5,985 nucleotides of DNA from Lysobacterales bacterium CG02_land_8_20_14_3_00_62_12 (GTDB taxonomy: Bacteria; Pseudomonadota; Gammaproteobacteria; Xanthomonadales; Ahniellaceae). Below are positions 1 through 5,985 of this stretch, in pieces. How positions within the stretch are numbered: position 1 is the stretch's first letter; each line of letters starts with the position of its first letter. The translations under genes were made by a program, and so were the position numbers. Location: positions 11,643 through 17,627 of the forward strand of contig PEUI01000298.1 in NCBI GenBank assembly GCA_002785585.1, read 5' to 3'. The notes under the pieces are model-generated. The model saw nothing but the letters and a program-made list of their open reading frames with translations, ran no database searches and was not told where the DNA came from.

Positions 1-469
1 CGGGACCGGCGCTGGCTCGGCCGATGCAGCAGGCGCCTTGGGTAAATGGCGCCAACGGATGTTGAGGAATCAGACCGTAGGCCAGGTCGGCACCGTCCAT
101 GAAGCTGCTCGTTGTCGACAGGGCAGCCAAGCTTGCGCTGACTATAGTAAAAGGCACAAAGTTCTTTTTTGTCTGCGGGCAGCGACTGGCAGAACAGATT
201 ACTTTGGTCGACGAAGCTGCCGAGCAGCGGGTCAAACAGCACGAAGTCGGGAGCGAAGCGCAACAGCGAAACCGGGTAGGTTCGGCGCAGCCACGACTCG
301 GATTGCCGTTGCTCGCCCGAGCTCGCCTGGGCGTAGGCATCGGCAGGATTCGCAAATACGCCGGGCAACTGATACGCCATCTGGACGAACGCGACTTTCA
401 GTTTGGTGAACGCACCGAATTCATGCGCGGGGGCAGTGTCGAACTCGCTGCGGCAACGCGTCGGCGGCA
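1..469 (-). CDS. Partial unidentified protein, minus strand, possibly frameshifted
   Basis: An open minus-strand frame enters from the kinase side (first ATG at 469) and runs off the left edge without a stop. From about 447 to 103 it reads like a real protein: codons mostly end in G or C, and the residues are a balanced mix with many F, Y, W and L (for example AFTKLKVAFVQMAYQLPG, then SLLRFAPDFVLFDPLLGSF, then a stretch with spaced cysteines ending KLGCPVDNEQL). Below about 102 this frame turns Arg/Ser-rich with rare codons, while the neighbouring frame becomes protein-like (FMDGADLAYGLIPQHPLAPF, then a CC pair). That suggests a single-base shift near 96-119. I do not recognise a family. No signal peptide, ribosome binding site or convincing start is visible, and the true N-terminus may be lost at the junction with the kinase near 450. 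Plus-strand frames over this stretch look like its shadows. Confidence 0.45.
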
Positions 470-2598
470 TGGGAGAAGTCTGGCTCGGCGAACGCAGTGA
501 CGGCGAATTCGAGCAACAGGTCGCGATCAAGCAAGTGGCCTACCCGACGCCAGGACTGGTGCAGCGCTTTCGCCAGGAGCGCCAGATCCTCGCGCGCCTG
601 GCGCATCCAAACATCGCCCGCCTGATCGATGGTGGCGTCGATGCCGATGGCGCCCCGTATCTGGTGATGGAGTATGTCGAGGGCGTGCCAATCACCGCCT
701 ACGTGCGTGACCACGCGCTCGATCTGCGGGCGCGGCTGCAATTGTTCCTGCGGGTTTGCGGCGCCGTGCAATACGCGCACCAAAACCTGATCGTGCACCG
801 CGATCTCAAACCATCGAATATCCTGGTGGCCACCGACGGTACGCCCAAGCTGCTCGATTTTGGCATTGCCAAAGTGCTGGCGACGACCGACGTGGCGGCG
901 CCGACACAGACCGCCGCGCGCCTGCTGACCCCGGACTATGCCGCACCCGAACAGTTCAACGGCGGCGCAATTACCACGGCGACCGATGTCTATGCGCTCG
1001 GCGTGGTGCTGTATGAACTGCTCACTGAAACCCGGCCACCGCGTACCGCGCCGTTTGACGCGAGCGCGGCGGTAACCAGCAATGAGCCGACGCCGCCGAG
1101 TGCGGCGGTCGATCACCCGACCGGCGTGGTGCCCAGGCGCGCGCTGCGCGGCGATCTTGACCGGATCACGCTGACCGCGTTGGCCGCTGATGTGCAGCGT
1201 CGGTACGCCACCGCCGAAGCCCTGGGTGCCGATCTCCAACGCTACCTGGACGGTCGTCCGATCGCGGCCCGGCGCGACAGCGCCTGGTATCGACTGCGCA
1301 AGTTTGCCAAACGCAATCGCTATGCGCTGGGCGATGCGGTGACGGTAGTGGCGGTCAGCGTGGCGGCGGCGTTTATCAGTCTGCAGCAGGCACAACTGGC
1401 CAGGGAACAAGCGGCGCGCGCCGAACAACAGGCGGCGCGCGGGCAGGTGGTTCGCAAGTTCCTGGTGGGGGTGTTTGAGCAGGCCCGGCCGGACGAAAAC
1501 CAGGGGCAGCCAATTACGGCACAGCAACTCCTGCAAATCGGCGAGGCGCAGTTGGCGGCGGCCGTGGGCAACGCTCCGGCAATTCGTGCCGATCTGACCG
1601 GATTGATCGGCAGTCTGTATTGGGATATCGGCGACTACGCGCGGGCGGAACCGCTGCTCAAGGCCGCCGTGGCACAAAGTGCCGAGCCCCTGGTGACCGA
1701 CGAAATTCGCGCACGCAACCTGCTCGGGCTCGCGGCCGTGGAAAGCGAAAAGCAAGCGTTTGCGGCCGCCTATGGCCACGCCCAGCAAGCGCTGGTGCTG
1801 GCCAGGCGAGCCGGCCGCGCGGGGTTGAGCGAAATCAGCGATGCCGAACGGGTCAGCGCCAATATCCTGTTTTTGCGCGGCGATTCGAAACTGGCGGAAC
1901 CGCTGTTGCGCCAATTGCTCGCTGCTGATCGACTGAATCTCGCCACTGCGCCAGCGCTGGTCGCCGACGACCTGCAATTGCTGGGCAGCGTACTCGGCGA
2001 ACTCGCGCGTTACGACGAGTCGGAGAGCGCGTTCCGGGAAGCCATCCAGATCGACAGCCGTTCGCACGGCGATCGCCACAGCAAGATCAGCAGTAACTAC
2101 AACGAATTGGGTCAGATGTTGCTGCACAAGGGTGACCTGGCCGGTGCCGAGGCGGCGCTGCGGATCGCGCTCGACGGGGTCAGACAACTCTACGGGCCGG
2201 AGAGCCAACCAGCGTGGACAGTGCAATCGAATCTGTTCCGCGTGTTGGAAATGCAGGGCCGGTTTGCAGAAGTCCTGCCCCAACGTCTACGGATGCTGGA
2301 GCAGGAAAAGCGGTGCAGAGCGATACCCGGCCGGAAGCGCTTGCCTTCCACAGCAATCTGCTTGGGGTCGACTATCGCGAGCTCGGCCAGTTGGATCAGG
2401 CGGTCGCGGCTTTTCGCGAGGCACTGGCGATCTGGGCCAGGATTCAAGGCTCCAGCACCGAGACCAACAGCGCCAACCCGCTCTTCAACCTCGGCGTTAC
2501 GCTGGCACTGCAGGGTCACTACGCGGCGGCAGAGACCGCGTTGCGCGCAGCGCTGGCCATTCAGCGGCAGCATGAATTGCCGGCGTCGCAATGGCTGA
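403..2598 (+). CDS. Transmembrane Ser/Thr protein kinase with TPRs (N-terminal and main part, frameshifted)
   Basis: Hanks-type (PF00069-like) kinase that would phosphorylate Ser/Thr of cytoplasmic proteins. Counting from the TTG at 403, visible motifs are: the remaining glycine-loop GGMGEV (21-26), VAIK with Lys43, a helix-C Glu (E59), the catalytic loop HRDLKPSN (132-139, Asp134), DFG (152-154), APEQ (181-184) and DVYALG (195-200). The domain ends near 283. A basic stretch (297-305) precedes one membrane helix (about 309-327), putting the kinase inside and the rest in the periplasm. A short Gln/Ala/Arg-rich helix and TPR-like repeats follow from about 396, with clear ones near 520 and 563. 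The start is unsure: the first loop glycine is replaced by Arg19, an in-frame stop lies at 370, and no ribosome binding site precedes 403. Native sequence ends near residue 636 (about 2309); the last 95 residues to the stop at 2598 are out of frame. As read, the product is truncated and probably not normal. Confidence 0.8.
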   Translation: MVNAPNSCAGAVSNSLRQRVGGMGEVWLGERSDGEFEQQVAIKQVAYPTPGLVQRFRQERQILARLAHPNIARLIDGGVDADGAPYLVMEYVEGVPITAYVRDHALDLRARLQLFLRVCGAVQYAHQNLIVHRDLKPSNILVATDGTPKLLDFGIAKVLATTDVAAPTQTAARLLTPDYAAPEQFNGGAITTATDVYALGVVLYELLTETRPPRTAPFDASAAVTSNEPTPPSAAVDHPTGVVPRRALRGDLDRITLTALAADVQRRYATAEALGADLQRYLDGRPIAARRDSAWYRLRKFAKRNRYALGDAVTVVAVSVAAAFISLQQAQLAREQAARAEQQAARGQVVRKFLVGVFEQARPDENQGQPITAQQLLQIGEAQLAAAVGNAPAIRADLTGLIGSLYWDIGDYARAEPLLKAAVAQSAEPLVTDEIRARNLLGLAAVESEKQAFAAAYGHAQQALVLARRAGRAGLSEISDAERVSANILFLRGDSKLAEPLLRQLLAADRLNLATAPALVADDLQLLGSVLGELARYDESESAFREAIQIDSRSHGDRHSKISSNYNELGQMLLHKGDLAGAEAALRIALDGVRQLYGPESQPAWTVQSNLFRVLEMQGRFAEVLPQRLRMLEQEKRCRAIPGRKRLPSTAICLGSTIASSASWIRRSRLFARHWRSGPGFKAPAPRPTAPTRSSTSALRWHCRVTTRRQRPRCAQRWPFSGSMNCRRRNG
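2304..2312 (+). other. Frameshift site at an AAAA run
   Basis: Coding potential passes from the frame ending GAG CAG GAA AAG to the frame reading GCG GTG CAG AGC at this point. One extra A in the run at 2306-2309 would join the two into a continuous EQEKAVQSD. Both sides are uninterrupted TPR sequence, so no residues seem missing. The simplest readings are a one-base deletion in the genome or a homopolymer error in the sequence. Confidence 0.8.
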
Positions 2599-3137
2599 AC
2601 ACTAGCCGTGGGGAAATCGGCAATCTGTTGCGTTTGCAACACCAGTTTCCGGAAGCGTTGCGCGAACTTCGCGAAGCGGTCGCGGCACTCGCTGCCACCA
2701 GCGGAAATGCCACTGGCGCATCCAATCCGATGCTGGCCATTTTGCAGGCACGGCTCGCCGAGGCAGAACTCGATGCCGGCCACCGGGCCGAGGCCGAGGC
2801 GATGGCGACCAGCGCGTTGGCGCTGGCGCGCAAGGCACTGCCGGCCGGAAATTTCCGGCTCGGCACGGCGCTGTTCTCGTTGGCGAGGGTAAAGCTCGCC
2901 ATCGCCGATGCCACTGCGGCCGAATCGTTATTGCGCGAAGCGCTCACGGTGCGCAGTTCGGTGCATCCGGCCAACGATCCGCGCATCCTTGAGGTCAAGG
3001 TCGCCTTGGTCAATGCGCTGACCGCGCAGCAGAAAACCGCCGAAGCGCAAAACTTGGCTGCTGAAATCGCGCCGCTACTGCGGTCCCCGACTTACCCCTA
3101 CCTTGCTGACCTACGCGCACGTTTGGCGAAACTCTGA
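2310..3137 (+). CDS. C-terminal TPR part of the same kinase, in the -1 frame
   Basis: This frame continues the kinase without loss of sequence: where the upstream frame reads EQEK and then degenerates, this one reads AVQSDTRPEALAFHSN and goes on as regular helical repeats to the TGA at 3135-3137. About five TPR-like units are visible, with typical pairs such as LGVDYRELGQLDQAVAAFREAL, LGVTLALQGHYAAAETALRAAL and LARVKLAIADATAAESLLREAL. TPRs bind proteins or peptides, so with the membrane helix upstream this would be the distal periplasmic sensing or scaffolding region. I see no ribosome binding site or good start at 2310; the nearest in-frame start-like codon is GTG at 2313. It is best read as the displaced 3' end of one gene, not an independent protein. 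Restored, the kinase would have about 910 residues from 403 to 3137. Upstream bases 2214-2309 in this frame are the shadow of the kinase frame. Confidence 0.8.
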   Translation, partial: AVQSDTRPEALAFHSNLLGVDYRELGQLDQAVAAFREALAIWARIQGSSTETNSANPLFNLGVTLALQGHYAAAETALRAALAIQRQHELPASQWLNTSRGEIGNLLRLQHQFPEALRELREAVAALAATSGNATGASNPMLAILQARLAEAELDAGHRAEAEAMATSALALARKALPAGNFRLGTALFSLARVKLAIADATAAESLLREALTVRSSVHPANDPRILEVKVALVNALTAQQKTAEAQNLAAEIAPLLRSPTYPYLADLRARLAKL

Positions 3138-3154
3138 TCGATGTGGAAGTCGTC

Positions 3155-3180
3155 GGTCGGCTTCGGCGCTTGCGCCGACC
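3155..3180. repeat. Small GC-rich hairpin after the kinase stop
   Basis: GGTCGG (3155-3160) is complementary to CCGACC (3175-3180). Within it GGCGC (3165-3169) can alternatively pair with GCGCC (3172-3176) around a TT loop. It lies 17 bases past the kinase stop. There is no T run after it, so an intrinsic terminator is not supported. It may be part of the same intergenic repeat as the larger palindrome that begins ten bases later. Confidence 0.4.
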
Positions 3181-3190
3181 CACGCGCTGT

Positions 3191-3261
3191 TGTGGGCGCG
3201 TCGCTGATCGTTGCGATGGCGCAGCCGAAGGCGCATCGCGACGACCAGCGACGCGCCCACA
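3191..3261. repeat. 71-bp near-perfect palindrome (REP-like intergenic repeat)
   Basis: The outer arms are exact inverted repeats of 16 bases: TGTGGGCGCGTCGCTG (3191-3206) against CAGCGACGCGCCCACA (3246-3261). The inner arms continue (3207-3222 against 3231-3245) with one mismatch, one G-T pair and one bulged base, leaving a loop of about 8 bases (AGCCGAAG). The RNA would fold into a hairpin of about 31 pairs. The composition resembles the short palindromic repeats scattered between genes in xanthomonads and pseudomonads, which can act as mRNA-stability or attenuation elements. An A run, not a T run, follows on the plus strand, so it is not a standard terminator for the kinase. Only one copy is in this window, so dispersal is inferred. 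Short open frames across it in both directions are by-products of the palindrome. Confidence 0.75.
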
Positions 3262-3309
3262 AAAAGCGGCAGCGCTGCGTTGTGCTGTCTTTTCGTGCGC
3301 CGACCGGCG

Positions 3310-3315
3310 TATATT
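3310..3315 (+). promoter_or_regulatory. Possible -10 box for the acylase gene
   Basis: TATATT stands 36 bases before the acylase start in otherwise GC-rich DNA and fits a sigma-70 -10 box in five of six positions. No good -35 box lies at 16-18 bases upstream. The nearest TTG-like hexamer (TTGTGC, 3280-3285) is too far at 24 bases. Weak candidate only. Confidence 0.25.
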
Positions 3316-3339
3316 CGGCAGGTCGAATGGTCGACATTT

Positions 3340-3346
3340 AGGGAGG
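3340..3346 (+). promoter_or_regulatory. Strong ribosome binding site of the acylase gene
   Basis: AGGGAGG ends five bases before the ATG at 3352. The purine-rich block matches the anti-Shine-Dalgarno well. Together with the signal peptide that follows directly, it fixes the start and suggests efficient translation independent of the kinase gene. Confidence 0.7.
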
Positions 3347-3351
3347 GAGCC

Positions 3352-5985
3352 ATGAGTCATAACCGATTGAACCGAGGATTGCGGCCGCTGCTTGCTGCGC
3401 TAGCGGCGGTGACGTTGTTGGGGGTCGCCGGCGCGAATGCCGAGACCATCGTTGCCGATGGCATGAAAGCCCCCGGCAGTATTGGGCTGGATGCGGCCGG
3501 CGTGCCGTTGATCCAAGCCGCCAACGATGAAGATGCGGCGTTTTTGATGGGTTTTGTGCATGCCCGGGACCGCTTGTTCCAGATGGATTTCAGCCGTCGT
3601 GCCGCCAGTGGCACCTTGGCCGAGCTGGTTGGCCAAAGCGCGCTCGCCAGTGATGTGCAACTGCGCACCATGGGTCTGCGCCGCGGCGCACAGACTACCT
3701 GGAGCGCTCTGGATATGGAGTTCCGTGGTCAGCTCAAGTCGTATGCTGATGGCGTCAACTTTTATGTGCGCACGCATCCCTTGCCGCCGGAATACGGCGC
3801 ACTGGAACTCAGTCATTTCGAACCTTGGTCGCCGGTGGATTCGCTGGCGATCGGCAAAGTGCTGGCGTTTCAGTTGAGCTTCGATCTCGATATCGACTAC
3901 ACGTTGAAACTGGGTGCCTATCAGCAGGCCGGCGCGGCTGGCGGCTTCAGTGGCCAGGCCTTGTTCTTTGAGGATACCCATCGCCTGCAACCGTTTGATG
4001 ATCGCGTCAGTATCCCCGGCTTTCAACCGTCGGCGCTGGGCGATAGCGCGGGCGCCAAGTCATTCGCCGACAGCGTGCCGCTGATCAGTCCGGAAACCAT
4101 GGCGCTGGCCAGCGATCTGCTGGGCAAAGTAGCGAACAACCCACTGATCGCACCCAGCCTGCGACCGCACGCGGATCGTTCCGGCAGCAACTGGTGGGTG
4201 GTCTCCGGCGCGGCCACGGTTTCTGGCAAACCGATCCTCGCCAACGACCCGCATCTGGCGCTGGATCTACCGGCGATCATGCACGAAGCGCATATCGTTT
4301 CGACCGACAGCCGTTATCCCAATCCGTTGAATGTGTCGGGTTTGTCGCCACCCGGAACGCCCAATATTCTGCTCGGCTGCACGGTAAAGTTTTGCTGGGG
4401 TCTAACCGTCAACCCGCTGGATGTCACCGACACCTATCAGGAGCAACTGCGCCTGAATACCTTCGGGTTGCCCACGCACACGATGTACCAAGGCGTCGCC
4501 GAGCCGGTGCAGTGGGTGTTTCAGGTCTACAACGTCAATCCGTTTGATGGCGTGATGGATAACGTCAAGCGCGAGACCAGCATCGGCTACACCAATGGCG
4601 GCGTTACCGTGGTCGTGCCACGACGCAACCATGGGCCGATCCTGTCGATCCAGGGCAATATCGGTCTGTCGGTGGCGTATACCGGTTGGGGCGCCACCCA
4701 CGAACTCGACAGCATTCGTCGGATCAACCGCGCCAACAACCTGGACGAGTTCCGCGCCGCCTTGCAGTATTTCGATTTTGGCTCGCAGAACTTTTCGTAT
4801 GCCGATACCGTCGGCAACATCGCCTATTTCACCAGCGCCGAAGCACCGATTCGCGAGGACCTGCAGACGCTCAACACGATCGATGGCGCGCCGCCGTTCC
4901 TGATTCGGGATGGCAGCGGAACCCGCAAGAACGAGTGGCTGCCGATCAGCCATCCGCAGGCCAATCAGGCGGTGCCGTTTGAGATTTTGCCGCCGGGTGA
5001 AATGCCGTTCGTGATCAATCCGTCGAGCAACTACATTGCCAACGCCAACAACGATCCGATTGGCAACACGCTGGACAACAACGCCTTCAATCAAGTGCGT
5101 CCGGGGGGTGGGCTTTACTACTTGAACTTCGGCTACAACAGTTTGCGGCTCGGTCGGGTGGACCGCATGTTGCAAACGCTGTTGGCGCGACCAGAAAAAA
5201 TCACCGCCGCCGACATCGTCAAGACCCAAGCCAACGACCAATTGCTGGATGCCGAACTGGTCATGCCCGAGCTGGCGGCGGCGTTCGCTCGGGGTAGCGC
5301 TTCGCCTTGGGCTGAGCTGAAAGCCTTGGCCGACGATACCGGCGTGATCGAAGCCATCGGCCGTCTCAATGCCTGGGACTTCTCCACGCCTACCGGCATC
5401 ATCGAAGGCTACGATCCAGGCGACGTGCCATTTGCCTTGACGGCGCCGACGCCTACCGAAATGGATCATTCGGTGGCAGCGACGCTGTTTTCGGTTTGGC
5501 GCGGTCAGGCGATCCGCGCGGTGATTGATACGACGATGACGCGTATCGGCCTGGGCGCTGCATTACCCGGCGGCGACGAGTCCTATATTGCCTTCAAATA
5601 CCTGCTGGATAGCTATCCCAGCCGCCACGGTGTCGGCGTTTCCGGGGTCAATTTCTTCCAAGTGACCGGGGCACCGAACGCCGAAGACGCGCGTGATTTC
5701 GTGCTGTTGAAAGCCCTGCGGGACAGCTTGGACTTGCTCGCCAGCGACGCCTTTGCGCCGGCCTTCGCCAACTCGACGAATCAAGCCGACTACCATTGGG
5801 GCCGACTGCACCGCATCGAATTCAAGCATCCACTGGGTGGCCCATTCAATGTTCCGGGTCCGGAATTGTTCGGCATCACCAACTTGGCCGCTGATCTGCC
5901 CGGCGTGCCGCGTCATGGCGGTTACCACACGGTTGATGTGGCCAACCACAACGCGCGTGCCAACTCGGTAAATGGCTTTATGTTC
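3352..5985 (+). CDS. Penicillin acylase family protein (Ntn hydrolase precursor), 3' end outside window
   Basis: A periplasmic or secreted amidohydrolase precursor (PF01804-like) that cleaves itself into alpha and beta chains and hydrolyses N-acyl bonds. Residues 1-30 are a Sec signal peptide: Arg-rich start, hydrophobic core at 13-27, likely cut after ANA30. The alpha region carries the family motif GFVHARDRLFQMD (67-79). DRSGSNWWVVSG (275-286) holds the processing site Gly278/Ser279; Ser279 becomes the N-terminal nucleophile of the beta chain. His301 in NDPHL is the 23rd beta residue, as in the AHL acylase PvdQ, whose His-beta23 is catalytic. SQNFSYADTVGNIAYF (478-493) and the Asn-rich NPSSNYIANANNDP (556-569, likely with the oxyanion Asn) are further family blocks. 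The 878 residues present end after the HWGRLHRIEF block, so roughly 100 are probably missing. Substrate cannot be told: beta-lactams, acyl-homoserine lactones and other acyl amides are all possible. Family confidence is high; specificity is unknown. Confidence 0.93.
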   Translation, partial: MSHNRLNRGLRPLLAALAAVTLLGVAGANAETIVADGMKAPGSIGLDAAGVPLIQAANDEDAAFLMGFVHARDRLFQMDFSRRAASGTLAELVGQSALASDVQLRTMGLRRGAQTTWSALDMEFRGQLKSYADGVNFYVRTHPLPPEYGALELSHFEPWSPVDSLAIGKVLAFQLSFDLDIDYTLKLGAYQQAGAAGGFSGQALFFEDTHRLQPFDDRVSIPGFQPSALGDSAGAKSFADSVPLISPETMALASDLLGKVANNPLIAPSLRPHADRSGSNWWVVSGAATVSGKPILANDPHLALDLPAIMHEAHIVSTDSRYPNPLNVSGLSPPGTPNILLGCTVKFCWGLTVNPLDVTDTYQEQLRLNTFGLPTHTMYQGVAEPVQWVFQVYNVNPFDGVMDNVKRETSIGYTNGGVTVVVPRRNHGPILSIQGNIGLSVAYTGWGATHELDSIRRINRANNLDEFRAALQYFDFGSQNFSYADTVGNIAYFTSAEAPIREDLQTLNTIDGAPPFLIRDGSGTRKNEWLPISHPQANQAVPFEILPPGEMPFVINPSSNYIANANNDPIGNTLDNNAFNQVRPGGGLYYLNFGYNSLRLGRVDRMLQTLLARPEKITAADIVKTQANDQLLDAELVMPELAAAFARGSASPWAELKALADDTGVIEAIGRLNAWDFSTPTGIIEGYDPGDVPFALTAPTPTEMDHSVAATLFSVWRGQAIRAVIDTTMTRIGLGAALPGGDESYIAFKYLLDSYPSRHGVGVSGVNFFQVTGAPNAEDARDFVLLKALRDSLDLLASDAFAPAFANSTNQADYHWGRLHRIEFKHPLGGPFNVPGPELFGITNLAADLPGVPRHGGYHTVDVANHNARANSVNGFMF

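Noticed and set aside
99..500. Plus-strand frame of 133 codons beginning MKLLVVD
   Set aside because: It uses less favoured codons (ATA, GTA, ACA, AGG) and overlaps both the kinase start and the better minus-strand frame. It has no ribosome binding site, so it is probably a shadow.
417..510. Two GAATTC sites at 417-422 and 505-510 near the kinase junction, possible cloning scar
   Set aside because: Neither coincides with the place where coding identity switches (about 447-463), so they are probably chance occurrences.
421..2283. 620-residue open frame on the minus strand
   Set aside because: It lies fully antisense to the kinase, is rich in Arg, Gln and His as expected for a shadow frame in GC-rich DNA, and has no recognisable domain. 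The plus strand has all the kinase motifs.
2304..2312. Programmed -1 ribosomal frameshift
   Set aside because: The heptamer is not a good X XXY YYZ slippery site and I saw no obvious Shine-Dalgarno-like stimulator or strong stem just around it. An indel explains it more simply. Kept only as an alternative.
3191..3270. Rho-independent terminator for the kinase gene
   Set aside because: The hairpin is strong, but it is followed by AAAAAGCGGC, not a T run, on the coding strand.
3010..3360. Several short open frames over the intergenic region on both strands
   Set aside because: They arise from the palindrome, which keeps both strands open. None has a ribosome binding site or protein-like composition.
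4402..5469. 355-residue open frame on the minus strand
   Set aside because: Antisense to the well-supported acylase gene. The composition (many Arg, Val, Gly, Gln, His) is typical of a shadow and no motif is seen.

Overview
The window is GC-rich, densely coding DNA from a Gram-negative bacterium. The organism is probably a gammaproteobacterium of the Xanthomonadales/Lysobacterales type. Three things point that way: a transmembrane Hanks-type Ser/Thr kinase with C-terminal TPRs (a class common in that order), a periplasmic Ntn-type acylase with a Sec signal peptide, and a GC-rich palindromic repeat between genes. The placement is inference from gene style, not from a marker gene.

Layout: (1) About 1-469 holds a minus-strand reading frame that runs off the left edge. 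Its composition looks like a real protein but I do not recognise the family, and it seems to change frame near 100-120. (2) About 403-3137 is one plus-strand gene for a membrane Ser/Thr protein kinase: kinase domain, one transmembrane helix, then a long TPR region. It is damaged twice. The normal N-terminus is missing, with the recognisable sequence starting inside the glycine-rich loop at about 463. A -1 shift in reading frame at an AAAA run (2306-2309) splits the TPR region into two frames. (3) 3138-3351 is non-coding, with a small hairpin, a 71-bp near-perfect palindrome, a weak promoter candidate and a strong ribosome binding site. (4) 3352 to the right edge is a penicillin acylase family (Ntn hydrolase) precursor: signal peptide, alpha region, autoprocessing Gly278-Ser279, and most of the beta chain. 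The C-terminus lies outside the window.

The kinase would sense or scaffold with its presumably periplasmic TPR part while its catalytic domain acts in the cytoplasm. The acylase would hydrolyse amide-linked acyl groups in the periplasm or outside the cell. They share a strand but are separated by 214 bp containing a structured repeat and the acylase has its own strong RBS, so they need not be one operon. I see no clear evidence for a new multi-gene system. The most notable points are the abrupt switch of coding identity near 440-470, the frameshift at 2306-2309, the palindrome, and an unusual cysteine pair in the acylase.
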